Assembly: GCF_000092025.1 (NCBI RefSeq)
Contig: NC_003062.2
Coordinates: 1,424,001-1,488,000 of the forward strand
Length of the DNA: 64,000 nt
Origin: Agrobacterium fabrum str. C58
GTDB taxonomy: Bacteria > Pseudomonadota > Alphaproteobacteria > Rhizobiales > Rhizobiaceae
Direction: 5' to 3'
Position 1 is the first letter of the stretch. Every line of letters starts with the position of its first letter. The notes beneath the pieces are model-generated. The model did not search any database and was not told the DNA's origin. It saw nothing but the letters and a program-made list of their open reading frames with translations. This document shows positions 19,161 through 27,651 of the stretch, piece after piece. Made by a program: the position numbers and the translations under genes.

Positions 19161-20514
19161 TATTTTGGTCGTGGATGACGAGGCGGACATTCGCGAAATC
19201 GTAGCGGGCATCCTGTCCGATGAGGGCCACGAGACGCGTATGGCCTTCGACAGCGACAGCGCGCTGGCCGCCATTTCCGAGCGTGTGCCGCGTCTGATCT
19301 TTCTCGACATCTGGATGCAGGGATCGAAGCTCGACGGTTTGGCACTACTGGACGAGATCAAGAGCCGCCACCCCGAAATTCCTGTCGTCATGATTTCCGG
19401 TCACGGCAATATCGAAACCGCCGTCAACGCCATCAAGCGCGGGGCCTTCGATTTCATCGAAAAGCCGTTCAAGGCCGATCGTCTGATCCTGATTGCAGAA
19501 CGCGCGCTGGAAAATTCCAAGCTGAAGCGCGAGGTCCAGGAACTCAAGAAGCGTACCGGTGATGCGGTTGAACTCGTCGGCGCGTCGCTCGCGGTTTCGC
19601 AACTTCGCCAGACCATTGACAGGGTTGCCCCCACCAATAGCCGCATCATGATCCTCGGCCCCTCCGGTTCCGGCAAGGAACTGGTGGCGCGCATGGTGCA
19701 CAAGAAATCCTCGCGCGCTACCGGACCTTTTGTGGCGCTGAACGCTGCAACGATCACCCCCGACCGTATGGAAATTGCGCTGTTCGGCACGGAAGGCTTG
19801 CCCGGACAGCCACGCAAGGTAGGGGCTCTGGAAGAAGCCCATCGCGGCGTACTTTATCTCGATGAAGTCGGTGAAATGCCGCGCGAGACACAAAACAAGA
19901 TCCTGCGCGTGCTGGTCGATCAGCAGTTCGAGCGTGTCGGCGGCGGCAAGCGGGTGAAGGTGGATGTGCGGATCATTTCCTCCACCGCCCATCACCTCGA
20001 AAGCCTGATCGCTGAAGGCCAGTTCCGGGAGGATCTCTACCATCGTCTCGCCGTGGTGCCGGTGAAGGTGCCGGCGCTCTCCGAACGGCGCGAGGATATT
20101 CCTTTCCTCGTCGACATGTTCATGCGGCAGATTTCCGAACAGGCCGGCATCCGCCCGCGCAAGATCGGTGATGACGCCATGGCCGTGCTCCAGACGCATG
20201 ACTGGCCGGGCAATATCCGCCAGCTGCGCAACAATATCGAGCGGCTGATGATTCTCGCCCGTCCGGAAGGTGGCGAAGCGCCGATCTCGGCCGACATGCT
20301 GCCTTCCGATATTGGCGACATGCTGCCGAAGATCTCTGCGCAGGGCGATCAGCACATCATGACCCTGCCGCTGCGTGAAGCCCGTGAAATGTTCGAACGG
20401 GACTATCTGATGGCTCAGATCAACCGCTTCGGTGGCAATATTTCGCGCACGGCGGAATTTGTCGGCATGGAACGGTCGGCGCTGCATCGCAAACTGAAAT
20501 CTCTCGGCGTATAA
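19150..20514 (+). CDS. ntrX: Response regulator NtrX
   Basis: A 454-residue NtrC-like regulator. The receiver domain has its Asp in LIFLDIWMQGS. The AAA+ domain has Walker A GPSGSGKE and Walker B VLYLDEVGEM, and a Fis-type HTH ends the protein (ISRTAEFVGMERSALHRKL). Where NtrC reads [12 protein letters not shown], this protein reads LFGTEGLPGQPRKVG, so the sigma-54 contact loop is absent. It may therefore act as a DNA-binding regulator without opening sigma-54 promoters. ntrY overlaps its start, giving a coupled kinase-regulator pair; trkA follows after 48 bases. Confidence 0.94.
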   Translation: MASDILVVDDEADIREIVAGILSDEGHETRMAFDSDSALAAISERVPRLIFLDIWMQGSKLDGLALLDEIKSRHPEIPVVMISGHGNIETAVNAIKRGAFDFIEKPFKADRLILIAERALENSKLKREVQELKKRTGDAVELVGASLAVSQLRQTIDRVAPTNSRIMILGPSGSGKELVARMVHKKSSRATGPFVALNAATITPDRMEIALFGTEGLPGQPRKVGALEEAHRGVLYLDEVGEMPRETQNKILRVLVDQQFERVGGGKRVKVDVRIISSTAHHLESLIAEGQFREDLYHRLAVVPVKVPALSERREDIPFLVDMFMRQISEQAGIRPRKIGDDAMAVLQTHDWPGNIRQLRNNIERLMILARPEGGEAPISADMLPSDIGDMLPKISAQGDQHIMTLPLREAREMFERDYLMAQINRFGGNISRTAEFVGMERSALHRKLKSLGV

Positions 20515-20562
20515 GGAACCAAGGCACCTCGTCGCAACCGATTATTCCGTCAGAGAGACAGC

Positions 20563-21939
20563 ATGAAAGTCATCATTTGCGGCGCAGGGCAGGTGGGTTA
20601 CGGCATCGCCGAACAATTGTCGCGGGAGGATAACGAAGTATCGGTCATCGATACGGCCGCGCCGCTGATTACCGCCATTACCGAGACGCTGGATGTGCGC
20701 GGTTATGTCGGCCACGGCGCCCATCCCGACATGCTGGCCAAGGCCGGTGCGGATCAGGCCGACATGATCATCGCGGTGACATTGCATGACGAGATCAATA
20801 TCGTCGCCTGCGAAGTGGCGCACGCACTCTTCAGCGTGCCGACCAAGATTGCCCGTATCCGCGACCAGAGCTATATGAAGCCGGAATATGCCGATCTCTT
20901 CAGCCGCGAGAACATGTCCATCGATGTGACGATTTCCCCGGAAGTAGAAGTCGGCAAGATGGTGCTGCGGCGCATCGCCTTTCCGGGTGCTACCGATGTG
21001 GTGCGCTTTGCCGAAGATACGATCTACATGCTTGCCATCGAATGCATGGAAGATTGCCCCGTTATCAACACGCCGCTGCAGCAGCTTTCGAGCCTGTTTC
21101 CGGACCTCATAGCCACGGTGGTGGGTGTCTATCGTGACGGCATTCTCAAAGTGGCGCATTCGTCGGAGCAATTGCGCGTGGGCGACCTCGCCTATGTCAT
21201 CTGTCAACGCCAGCATGCACGCCGCACCTTGAGCCTCTTTGGCCATGAAGAGCAGGAGGCGCAGCGCATCGTCATTGCAGGCGCCGGTAATATCGGCCAT
21301 TTCGTCGCGCATAAAATCGAGGAAATGCAGTCGAAAACGCGGGTGAAGATCATCGAGGCCGATCGCGACAGGGCGATTGCCGCATCCGAACAGCTGAGCC
21401 ATACCATCGTCATGCATGGCTCGGCCCTCGACCAGAAAATTCTGATGCAGGCGGATATCCAGGATGCCGATCTGATCGTCACGCTCACCAATAACGACCA
21501 GACCAATATTCTGGCCGCCGTCATCGCCAAGCAGCTCGGCTGCAAATCGAACCTGGCGCTGCTGAACAGTACCTCTTTCCATGATGTCGCCCGCTCGCTC
21601 GGACTCGATGCCTATATCAACCCCCGGGCGGTCACGATCTCCCGCGTGCTGCAACATGTACGCAAAGGCCGTATCCGCTCGGTTTATGCCGTTCAGCGCG
21701 GTTCGGCTGAGGTAATCGAGGCGGAAGCGCTTGAAACATCGCCGCTGGTCGGCCAGTCTTTCCGTGATATCGATATGCCCGACGGCGTGCGCATTGGCGC
21801 GATCTATCGCGACGGTGTGGTGATCCGTCCGGATGGCAGCACGAAGATCAAGGCGAAGGATCGCGTCGTGCTGTTTGCTTCCGCCGATGCCGTGCGGGAC
21901 GTGGAACAACTTTTCCGTGTTTCGATACAATATTTTTGA
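20563..21939 (+). CDS. trkA: Trk potassium uptake regulatory protein TrkA
   Basis: A 458-residue cytoplasmic NAD(H)-binding subunit that gates the Trk/Ktr potassium channel. It has the usual duplicated RCK layout. The first Rossmann fold starts ICGAGQVGYGIAEQL at residue 4, with a first TrkA-C domain to about 225. The second fold starts IAGAGNIGHFVAHK at about 238, with a second TrkA-C domain at the end. It lies directly after ntrYX, an order known from Azospirillum and rhizobia. No trkH/trkG channel gene is in the window. Confidence 0.95.
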   Translation: MKVIICGAGQVGYGIAEQLSREDNEVSVIDTAAPLITAITETLDVRGYVGHGAHPDMLAKAGADQADMIIAVTLHDEINIVACEVAHALFSVPTKIARIRDQSYMKPEYADLFSRENMSIDVTISPEVEVGKMVLRRIAFPGATDVVRFAEDTIYMLAIECMEDCPVINTPLQQLSSLFPDLIATVVGVYRDGILKVAHSSEQLRVGDLAYVICQRQHARRTLSLFGHEEQEAQRIVIAGAGNIGHFVAHKIEEMQSKTRVKIIEADRDRAIAASEQLSHTIVMHGSALDQKILMQADIQDADLIVTLTNNDQTNILAAVIAKQLGCKSNLALLNSTSFHDVARSLGLDAYINPRAVTISRVLQHVRKGRIRSVYAVQRGSAEVIEAEALETSPLVGQSFRDIDMPDGVRIGAIYRDGVVIRPDGSTKIKAKDRVVLFASADAVRDVEQLFRVSIQYF

Positions 21940-22123
21940 CTGTCCCGAATCGAAAAAGCGGGTCAATACTCGTACTCATTTGGCTGTTTTCGCCGTTGCG
22001 GAACGGAACATGATTTGATACCAGAGTTTGAGGTCGGCCAAGCGGGGGACAAGACTCGGCCGGCTTATTATTGATTGATTATTTTCCGGTATCCCTGCCG
22101 GCAATAAAGAAAGAAGCGGCGCC

Positions 22124-22366
22124 ATGGCGGAACGTTCTCAAAACCTTCAGGATCTCTTCCTCAATACCGTTCGTAAGCAGAAGATTTCGCTCACGATTTT
22201 CCTGATCAACGGCGTCAAGCTGACGGGCGTTGTTACCTCCTTCGACAATTTCTGCGTGCTTCTGCGTCGCGATGGTCACTCGCAGCTGGTCTACAAGCAT
22301 GCAATCTCCACCATCATGCCCGGCCAGCCGATGCAGATGTTCGAGAGCGAAGAAGGCGCTGCCTGA
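22124..22366 (+). CDS. hfq: RNA chaperone Hfq
   Basis: Hfq forms a hexameric ring that pairs small RNAs with mRNAs. The 80-residue product shows the Sm1 motif ([28 protein letters not shown]) and the Sm2 motif with [10 protein letters not shown]. It has the short C-terminal tail usual in alphaproteobacteria, so full length is under the 102 residues of E. coli Hfq. A separate promoter may lie in the 184-base gap after trkA. hflX follows, as in many proteobacteria. Confidence 0.97.
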   Translation: MAERSQNLQDLFLNTVRKQKISLTIFLINGVKLTGVVTSFDNFCVLLRRDGHSQLVYKHAISTIMPGQPMQMFESEEGAA

Positions 22367-22401
22367 TCAGGCTCCTTTAACGGTATCTTCGACAGAGACT
22401 G

Positions 22402-22434
22402 ACCTGAATCGGAACATTTCCGGTTCCGTCAGGT
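22402..22434 (+). other. Hairpin between hfq and hflX
   Basis: acctga-at-cggaac pairs with gttccg-tcaggt around a 7-base loop, a 12-bp stem with a two-base bulge. It has no T-run, so readthrough into hflX is possible. It could be a processing or partial termination signal, or an Hfq-related regulatory structure. Confidence 0.45.
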
Positions 22435-22458
22435 TAATCTCCATGGCCGCCCGCGCGG

Positions 22459-23907
22459 ATGCGGTCGGCCGTAACATTCTTTACATTCTTTCTGGATAAG
22501 GCCGAACCCATTTCAACACGCGACACCTCGAGCGAATCGATCATTCCGGAGCAGGAAAAACGCCGCGACGACATGCGCGCGGTCGTTCTTGTACCCTTCC
22601 TCAAGCAGCAGCGCGAAAATCGTGACGCGGCATCAGCCCCGGCTGCTCCCGGCCGTTCCGTCGAAGCCAAGCTTGAGGAAGCGAAGGGTCTGGCGCTTGC
22701 CATCGATCTCGAGGTGACCCAGGGGCTCGTCGTTCCCGTCAACCAGCCGCGTCCCGCAACCCTGTTCGGAACCGGCAAGATCGAGGAAATCGGTCATCTC
22801 TTGGATGAAACCAATTCCGGCCTGGTGATTGTCGATCATCCGCTCACCCCGGTGCAGCAGCGCAATCTCGAAAAGCAGTGGAACGCCAAGGTTATCGACC
22901 GCACCGGTCTGATCCTTGAAATCTTCGGCCGCCGCGCCTCCACCAAGGAAGGCACGCTGCAGGTCGATCTTGCGCATCTGAACTACCAGAAGGGCCGCCT
23001 CGTCAGAAGCTGGACCCACCTTGAACGCCAGCGCGGTGGTGCAGGCTTCATGGGTGGCCCGGGTGAAACCCAGATCGAGGCCGACAGACGATTGCTGCAG
23101 GATCGCATCGTCAAGCTCGAGAAGGAGCTGGAGCAGGTGGTGCGCACCCGCCAGCTTCACCGCGCCAAGCGCCGCAAAGTGCCGCATCCGATCGTGGCAC
23201 TTGTTGGCTATACCAATGCTGGCAAATCCACGCTGTTCAACCGCATCACGGGTGCGGGTGTTCTGGCCGAAGACATGCTGTTCGCTACACTCGACCCGAC
23301 CCTGCGCCGTATGAAACTGCCGCATGGCCGAACCGTCATCCTGTCGGATACGGTGGGCTTTATTTCCGACCTGCCGACGCATCTCGTCGCCGCTTTCCGC
23401 GCAACGCTGGAAGAGGTGCTGGAAGCCGATCTTGTTCTGCACGTGCGTGACATGTCCGATCCGGACAATGCCGCCCAGTCTGCTGATGTGCTGCGCATTC
23501 TTGGCGACCTCGGCATTGACGAGAAGGAAGCCGAAAAGCGCATCATCGAGGTCTGGAACAAGGTCGACCGTCTGGAGCCCGAAGCACACGACGCCATCAT
23601 GCAGCGCGCCGAAGGCCGCTCAGATATCCGCGCCGTTTCGGCCATCACGGGCGAGGGCGTCGATGCCCTGATGGAAGAGATTTCAAAACGCCTGTCCGGT
23701 GTGCTGACGGAAACGACCGTGGTGCTTTCTGTCGAGCAATTGCCGCTGATCTCCTGGGTCTACAGCAATTCCATCGTCGACAATCGTGAAGATCACGAAG
23801 ACGGATCGGTTGCGCTGGATGTGCGCCTGTCGGAAGCGCAGGCTGTGGAACTCGAACGGAAGCTTGGAAAGACGGCTGGTCGCGAGCGGGAAGACTGGGA
23901 ACGCTGA
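22459..23907 (+). CDS. hflX: Ribosome-associated GTPase HflX
   Basis: HflX binds the ribosome and splits stalled 70S particles in characterised species. The 482-residue frame has an N-terminal HflX domain (RAVVLVPFLKQ from about residue 40; GTGKIEEIGHLLDETNSGLVIVDHPL). A linker GGPGETQIEADRRLL precedes the G domain with G1 GYTNAGKST, G3 DTVGFI and G4 NKVD. The start is uncertain: the ATG at 22459 gives a 38-residue extension with poor coding quality, while the ATG at 22573 gives a normal HflX start. The upstream hairpin may link its expression to hfq. Confidence 0.93.
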   Translation: MRSAVTFFTFFLDKAEPISTRDTSSESIIPEQEKRRDDMRAVVLVPFLKQQRENRDAASAPAAPGRSVEAKLEEAKGLALAIDLEVTQGLVVPVNQPRPATLFGTGKIEEIGHLLDETNSGLVIVDHPLTPVQQRNLEKQWNAKVIDRTGLILEIFGRRASTKEGTLQVDLAHLNYQKGRLVRSWTHLERQRGGAGFMGGPGETQIEADRRLLQDRIVKLEKELEQVVRTRQLHRAKRRKVPHPIVALVGYTNAGKSTLFNRITGAGVLAEDMLFATLDPTLRRMKLPHGRTVILSDTVGFISDLPTHLVAAFRATLEEVLEADLVLHVRDMSDPDNAAQSADVLRILGDLGIDEKEAEKRIIEVWNKVDRLEPEAHDAIMQRAEGRSDIRAVSAITGEGVDALMEEISKRLSGVLTETTVVLSVEQLPLISWVYSNSIVDNREDHEDGSVALDVRLSEAQAVELERKLGKTAGREREDWER

Positions 23908-23941
23908 GCGCTTCTTGAAGGTACAAATTCCGTCAGATGCG

Positions 23942-24029
23942 ACGTCATCCTCGGGCTTGTCCCGAGGATCCGCTACGGTATTCAAAATCGATAGGCAGCA
24001 GATGCCCGGGACAGGCCCGAGCATGACGG
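23942..24029 (-). repeat. RIME-like intergenic palindromic repeat, copy 2
   Basis: An inverted-orientation copy of the element at 7425-7511: tcctcgggcttgtcccgagga, a spacer containing aatcgatag, then a degenerate gcccgggacaggcccgagc hairpin. It sits between the convergent hflX and mazG genes and may act as a transcription or mRNA 3'-end structure. Confidence 0.7.
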
Positions 24030-24102
24030 AGTAGGGCCTTCGCATCTACACACAATCCTCGAAGCGCTGAGCGCTCCTGCTTTTGATGCATGTCCCGAGT
24101 GG

Positions 24103-24948
24103 TCAGGAAGAAACCGTATCAAGCGAACGCTCGATCCGTTTCGCCGCCTGCCACAAATCTTCCATCCTCTCGAGGCTCGCCTCTTTCAACGTCTCGCCAT
24201 TGTCGCTGAGCGACGTCTCGATGTGATTGAAACGCCTGCGGAATTTCGTATTGGTGCCACGTAGCGCATCTTCCGGATCGGCTTTAACGTGGCGGCCGAT
24301 ATTGACCAGCGCAAAAATCAGATCGCCGAGTTCGTCAGAGACTTTCTCCGGCTTTCCCTCCGCCAGCGCCTCGCGAAGTTCGGCGATTTCCTCCTCGATC
24401 TTGTCGAGGATGGGAGCCGGGTCCGACCAGTCAAAACCGACGCGCGCAGCCTGTTCCTGCAACTTGAGCGCCTCGGTCAGAGCCGGCTGGCTACGCTGCA
24501 CGCCGCCCAGAAACCCTGCCTTGAAATCTTCGGTGATGCCCCGGCGTGCACGGCGCTCTGCCCTTTCACGCTTCTCCTCGGCCTTGATCTGGTCCCATTG
24601 CAGCTTGACGCTGTCAGGCGTGTCGGCATCGGAGACGTCGAAGACATGCGGATGGCGGCGGATCATCTTCGAGGTGACGGCGTGCACCACATCACCAAAG
24701 GTGAATTCACCCCGTTCCTCGGCAATGCGGGCATGGAAAACCACCTGCAACAGCAGATCGCCCAGCTCATCGCAAAGATCGTCCATATCCTTGCGCTCGA
24801 TCGCGTCGGCAACCTCGTAGGCCTCTTCGATCGTATAGGGCTTGATCGTCTCGAAGGTCTGCACGACATCCCAGGGGCAGCCGGTTTCCGGCTGGCGCAG
24901 GGCTTCCATGATCTCGATCAGGCGGGAAATATCCTTCGAGGCTTCCAT
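24103..24948 (-). CDS. mazG: Nucleoside triphosphate pyrophosphohydrolase MazG
   Basis: An all-alpha NTP pyrophosphohydrolase that removes aberrant nucleotides and, in E. coli, lowers ppGpp. The 281-residue protein has two MazG folds. The first carries CPWDVVQTFETIKPYTIEEAYEVADAI and the metal-binding DELGDLLLQVVFHA; the second has EEEIAELREAL and DELGDLIFALVN. The ATG at 24948 has a gaagg site ten bases upstream and gives the family start; the frame extends to 24981. The next gene upstream on this strand ends at 25024. Confidence 0.94.
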   Translation of the reverse strand: MEASKDISRLIEIMEALRQPETGCPWDVVQTFETIKPYTIEEAYEVADAIERKDMDDLCDELGDLLLQVVFHARIAEERGEFTFGDVVHAVTSKMIRRHPHVFDVSDADTPDSVKLQWDQIKAEEKRERAERRARRGITEDFKAGFLGGVQRSQPALTEALKLQEQAARVGFDWSDPAPILDKIEEEIAELREALAEGKPEKVSDELGDLIFALVNIGRHVKADPEDALRGTNTKFRRRFNHIETSLSDNGETLKEASLERMEDLWQAAKRIERSLDTVSS

Positions 24949-25023
24949 CGTGTCTAAACCTTCATTTTTAATATTACGCATTGTCCGGGCGGAAAACCGC
25001 TACGCAGTTTTCCCTGGAAATGC

Positions 25024-25680
25024 TTAATTCAGCGGAATATCGTTGTCGCTCTTGGATGATTGATAGGTGGTGGAGAGATCATCATAAGCGGCCTTGATGC
25101 GGGCCGTCTGGGCCTTCAGCGTGGTTTTCAACGGATCGTCTTCGCTCTCCACCAGATCGGCGACGAAGAAAGAATTCCAGAAGGCGTTGCTGCGGCGATA
25201 TCCGCCCGGCTCCAGCCCGAAAACTTCCTTGAGGATTTTCAGGTCGTGCGGGATCGCGAAAGCGTCGCGCGAATCCTCGTGGCTGAAGAAGGAATAGAAA
25301 TTATCGAAGCCGGCCCAGGTGATGGCCGACATGCACATGGTGCAGGGTTCGTGGGTGGAGAGGAAAATCAGGTCCTTGGTATTCGGCTTTTCGCCCAGCT
25401 CGTAAAATCGCTTCAGCGTATGCACTTCACCATGCCAGAGCGGATTCTCCAGCTCATTATTGGTCTCGGCAACGACGAGCGACAGATCTGATTTGCGCAG
25501 GATCGCCGCTCCGAAAACCTTGTTGCCGAGGCTGACGCCGCGAGCCGTCAGGGGCAGGATTTCGTGTTCGATAACATCGAGGAGGCGGGCGGCGAGCGAC
25601 TGGCTGGTCAAGGGTCTGATCCTTCGTTCCGCTTTGAGGAAAGCGGTCTTCGCATGGGAAAATCGACAGGTGATTGTCAT
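25024..25680 (-). CDS. Cytidine/deoxycytidylate deaminase-fold protein
   Basis: A 218-residue protein with the zinc-dependent nucleoside deaminase signature: HGE (WHGEVHTLKRF) and PCTMC (HEPCTMCMSAITWAGF), giving the His, proton-shuttling Glu and two Cys ligands. The length exceeds single-domain CDA/TadA enzymes because of a 60-residue N-terminal extension and a C-terminal region ending SKSDNDIPLN. The substrate is unknown. The frame is open to 25887, but the ATG at 25680 avoids overlap with the divergent cysG region and has aagga just before it. Confidence 0.8.
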   Translation of the reverse strand: MTITCRFSHAKTAFLKAERRIRPLTSQSLAARLLDVIEHEILPLTARGVSLGNKVFGAAILRKSDLSLVVAETNNELENPLWHGEVHTLKRFYELGEKPNTKDLIFLSTHEPCTMCMSAITWAGFDNFYSFFSHEDSRDAFAIPHDLKILKEVFGLEPGGYRRSNAFWNSFFVADLVESEDDPLKTTLKAQTARIKAAYDDLSTTYQSSKSDNDIPLN

Positions 25681-25872
25681 TCCTTGTTCGGCGCGGGCAC
25701 CCGCTTTGTCAAGGGATTCCGAAGGATTCCAAAGCTCCGCCAAGGCTCGAAAAATCCTTGCCGGTTTGTTTTCCTCCAAAACCGGGGTGTTCGAGAAATA
25801 AAAATCCAGGTGTCGAAGAGGCTTGAATTTCTGTTTCTTCAATCTTGTGCCGCGATGCGGGATATATGTCCA

Positions 25873-27336
25873 ATGCACAACGAACATGATTTTTCTGCTG
25901 CTGGCGACCGCCTTTCAACCTTCCCCGCTTTCTTCCGGGTCGAGGGACGGCAGGTCGCTGTTTTCGGAAATGGCGATGAAGCCTTCGCGAAGGTGAGGCT
26001 GCTCGCCAATACCAACGCGCATATCGTTGCCTATGCCGATCACCCGGAAGCGGATTTTGCGCGTTACATCAGCGAAAACAGTATCGATCACCGTGCTCTG
26101 GCCTTCGCCAGCCCGTTGGTTGACGACGCCACCCTGGTGTTCGCCGCAACAGGCGATGAAGCGCTGGATCGCGAAATCGTCTCTGTAGCGCGCACGAAGA
26201 AAATCCCCGCCAATGCGGTGGATCAGCCCGAATTCTGCGACTTCTTCACGCCTGCACTCGTTGCCCGCGCGCCAGTTGCCATTGCCATTGGCACGGAAGG
26301 GGCAGGGCCGGTTCTTGCCCAGATGATCCGCGCGCGTATCGACCAGATGCTGTCGCCGTCGCTCGGCAAGCTCGCACGTCTTGCGGTGCAATATCGTGAT
26401 GCGGCCGAGGAGAACGTGCCGAAGGGCGCGTTGCGGCGCAATTTCTGGCGCCGGTTCTTTTCGGGCGCGGTTGCGGATGCCGTTGCTCTCGGTGATACCT
26501 CTTCCGCCCGTCATGCCGCAGATCGCCTGCTGCAATCGCCGGAACGCAGCGAAGGTCGCGTCTGGCTTGTTGGCGCCGGTCCAGGTGCAGAAGATCTGCT
26601 GACGCTGCGCGCGCAGCGCGTGTTGATGGAAGCCGACGTGATCGTCTACGACGCCCTGGTGCCGCAGGCGATTGTCGATATGGGCCGCCGCGATGCTGAA
26701 AGGCTCTCTGTCGGCAAGCGCAAGGGCTGCCACAGCAAGTCGCAAAATGATATCAACCGCCTGCTGGTGCGTCTAGGCCTGGAAGGAAAGCGAGTCGTGC
26801 GGCTCAAATCCGGTGATCCGCTGGTCTACGGCCGCGCGGGCGAGGAAATGGCAGCGCTGCGCGAGGCTGGTGTCGCTTATGAAATCGTGCCGGGCATCAC
26901 CTCCGCCTTTGCCGCGGCTGCGGATTTCGAATTACCACTGACGCTGCGCGGTGTCGCCTCTTCGCTGATTTTCACCACTGGTCACGACCTGATGGGCGAC
27001 GTTCTGCCTGATTGGGCACGACTTGCCGTCTCCGGGGCCACCATTGCCGTCTATATGGGCCGCAGTGTTGCCGCTTCGGTGGCCAAGCGGCTGATTGATG
27101 CGGGACTTGGCGTCGAAACCACCGTCGCCGTCATCGAAAATGCCAGCCGCGCGGATCGCCGCCTGCTGCACGGCACATTAAACGATTTGCCCGACCTCGA
27201 ATATCGTGATGAACTGATCGGCCCGGTCATGGTCATCATCGGCGATGCGGTGGCGGGCGCTAATTTCGACAGATCCGAGGCGCTTGCGCTTGCAGCCAAG
27301 CCGGCGAGCCTCAAACGGGAGTATGTGAATGGTTGA
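25873..27336 (+). CDS. cysG: Siroheme synthase (fused CysG)
   Basis: Makes siroheme for sulfite reductase. In the 487-residue protein the N-terminal half is the dehydrogenase/ferrochelatase (FPAFFRVEGRQVAVFGNGDEAFAKVRLL, an NAD fold). The C-terminal half is uroporphyrinogen-III methyltransferase (VWLVGAGPGAEDLLTLRA, LKSGDPLVYGRAGEE, VPGITSAFAAAA). The frame is open from 25564, but the ATG at 25873 matches the family length. The end overlaps the DUF2849 gene by eight bases, starting a cys operon that feeds its cofactor to the sulfite reductase two genes later. Confidence 0.95.
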   Translation: MHNEHDFSAAGDRLSTFPAFFRVEGRQVAVFGNGDEAFAKVRLLANTNAHIVAYADHPEADFARYISENSIDHRALAFASPLVDDATLVFAATGDEALDREIVSVARTKKIPANAVDQPEFCDFFTPALVARAPVAIAIGTEGAGPVLAQMIRARIDQMLSPSLGKLARLAVQYRDAAEENVPKGALRRNFWRRFFSGAVADAVALGDTSSARHAADRLLQSPERSEGRVWLVGAGPGAEDLLTLRAQRVLMEADVIVYDALVPQAIVDMGRRDAERLSVGKRKGCHSKSQNDINRLLVRLGLEGKRVVRLKSGDPLVYGRAGEEMAALREAGVAYEIVPGITSAFAAAADFELPLTLRGVASSLIFTTGHDLMGDVLPDWARLAVSGATIAVYMGRSVAASVAKRLIDAGLGVETTVAVIENASRADRRLLHGTLNDLPDLEYRDELIGPVMVIIGDAVAGANFDRSEALALAAKPASLKREYVNG

Positions 27337-27643
27337 CAAGGTTTTGACCGCCAATCGCCTGAGCGACGGTATTGCCGTCTGGCTTGACGCCAATGGCGAA
27401 TGGACCGAGAATCTGCAGGATGCAATCGTCGCTCGCCATGCGGAGGCGGTGGCCTCGTTCGAGGAAATTGGCAAGCGCGATTTTTCCGCCAACAAGGTCG
27501 TTGACGTCAATGTCGTCGATGTCGTGGAAGAGAACGGCAAGCTCTGGCCGACGCGGCTTCGCGAGCGCATCCGCGCCGCCGGCCCCACCATGCACTATGC
27601 CACCGGCTACAAGCCGGCCGATGCAGCATTTATCGCAGTCTGA
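27329..27643 (+). CDS. DUF2849 protein of the sulfite reduction operon
   Basis: A 104-residue cytoplasmic protein, MVDKVLTANRLSDGIAVWLD at the start, with no cysteines and no signal. It matches the DUF2849 family as I know it, found next to cysI in alphaproteobacteria. No activity is established; position between cysG and cysI suggests an accessory role in sulfite reductase assembly or electron delivery. It overlaps cysG by eight bases and lies eight bases before cysI. Confidence 0.82.
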   Translation: MVDKVLTANRLSDGIAVWLDANGEWTENLQDAIVARHAEAVASFEEIGKRDFSANKVVDVNVVDVVEENGKLWPTRLRERIRAAGPTMHYATGYKPADAAFIAV

Positions 27644-27651
27644 GGAAGAAT

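Noticed and set aside
20542..21966. Open frame of 474 codons on the minus strand
   Set aside because: Antisense shadow of trkA with no recognisable domain.
25564..25872. N-terminal extension of cysG by 103 codons
   Set aside because: It lies opposite the deaminase start region and has no domain; the ATG at 25873 gives the family length.
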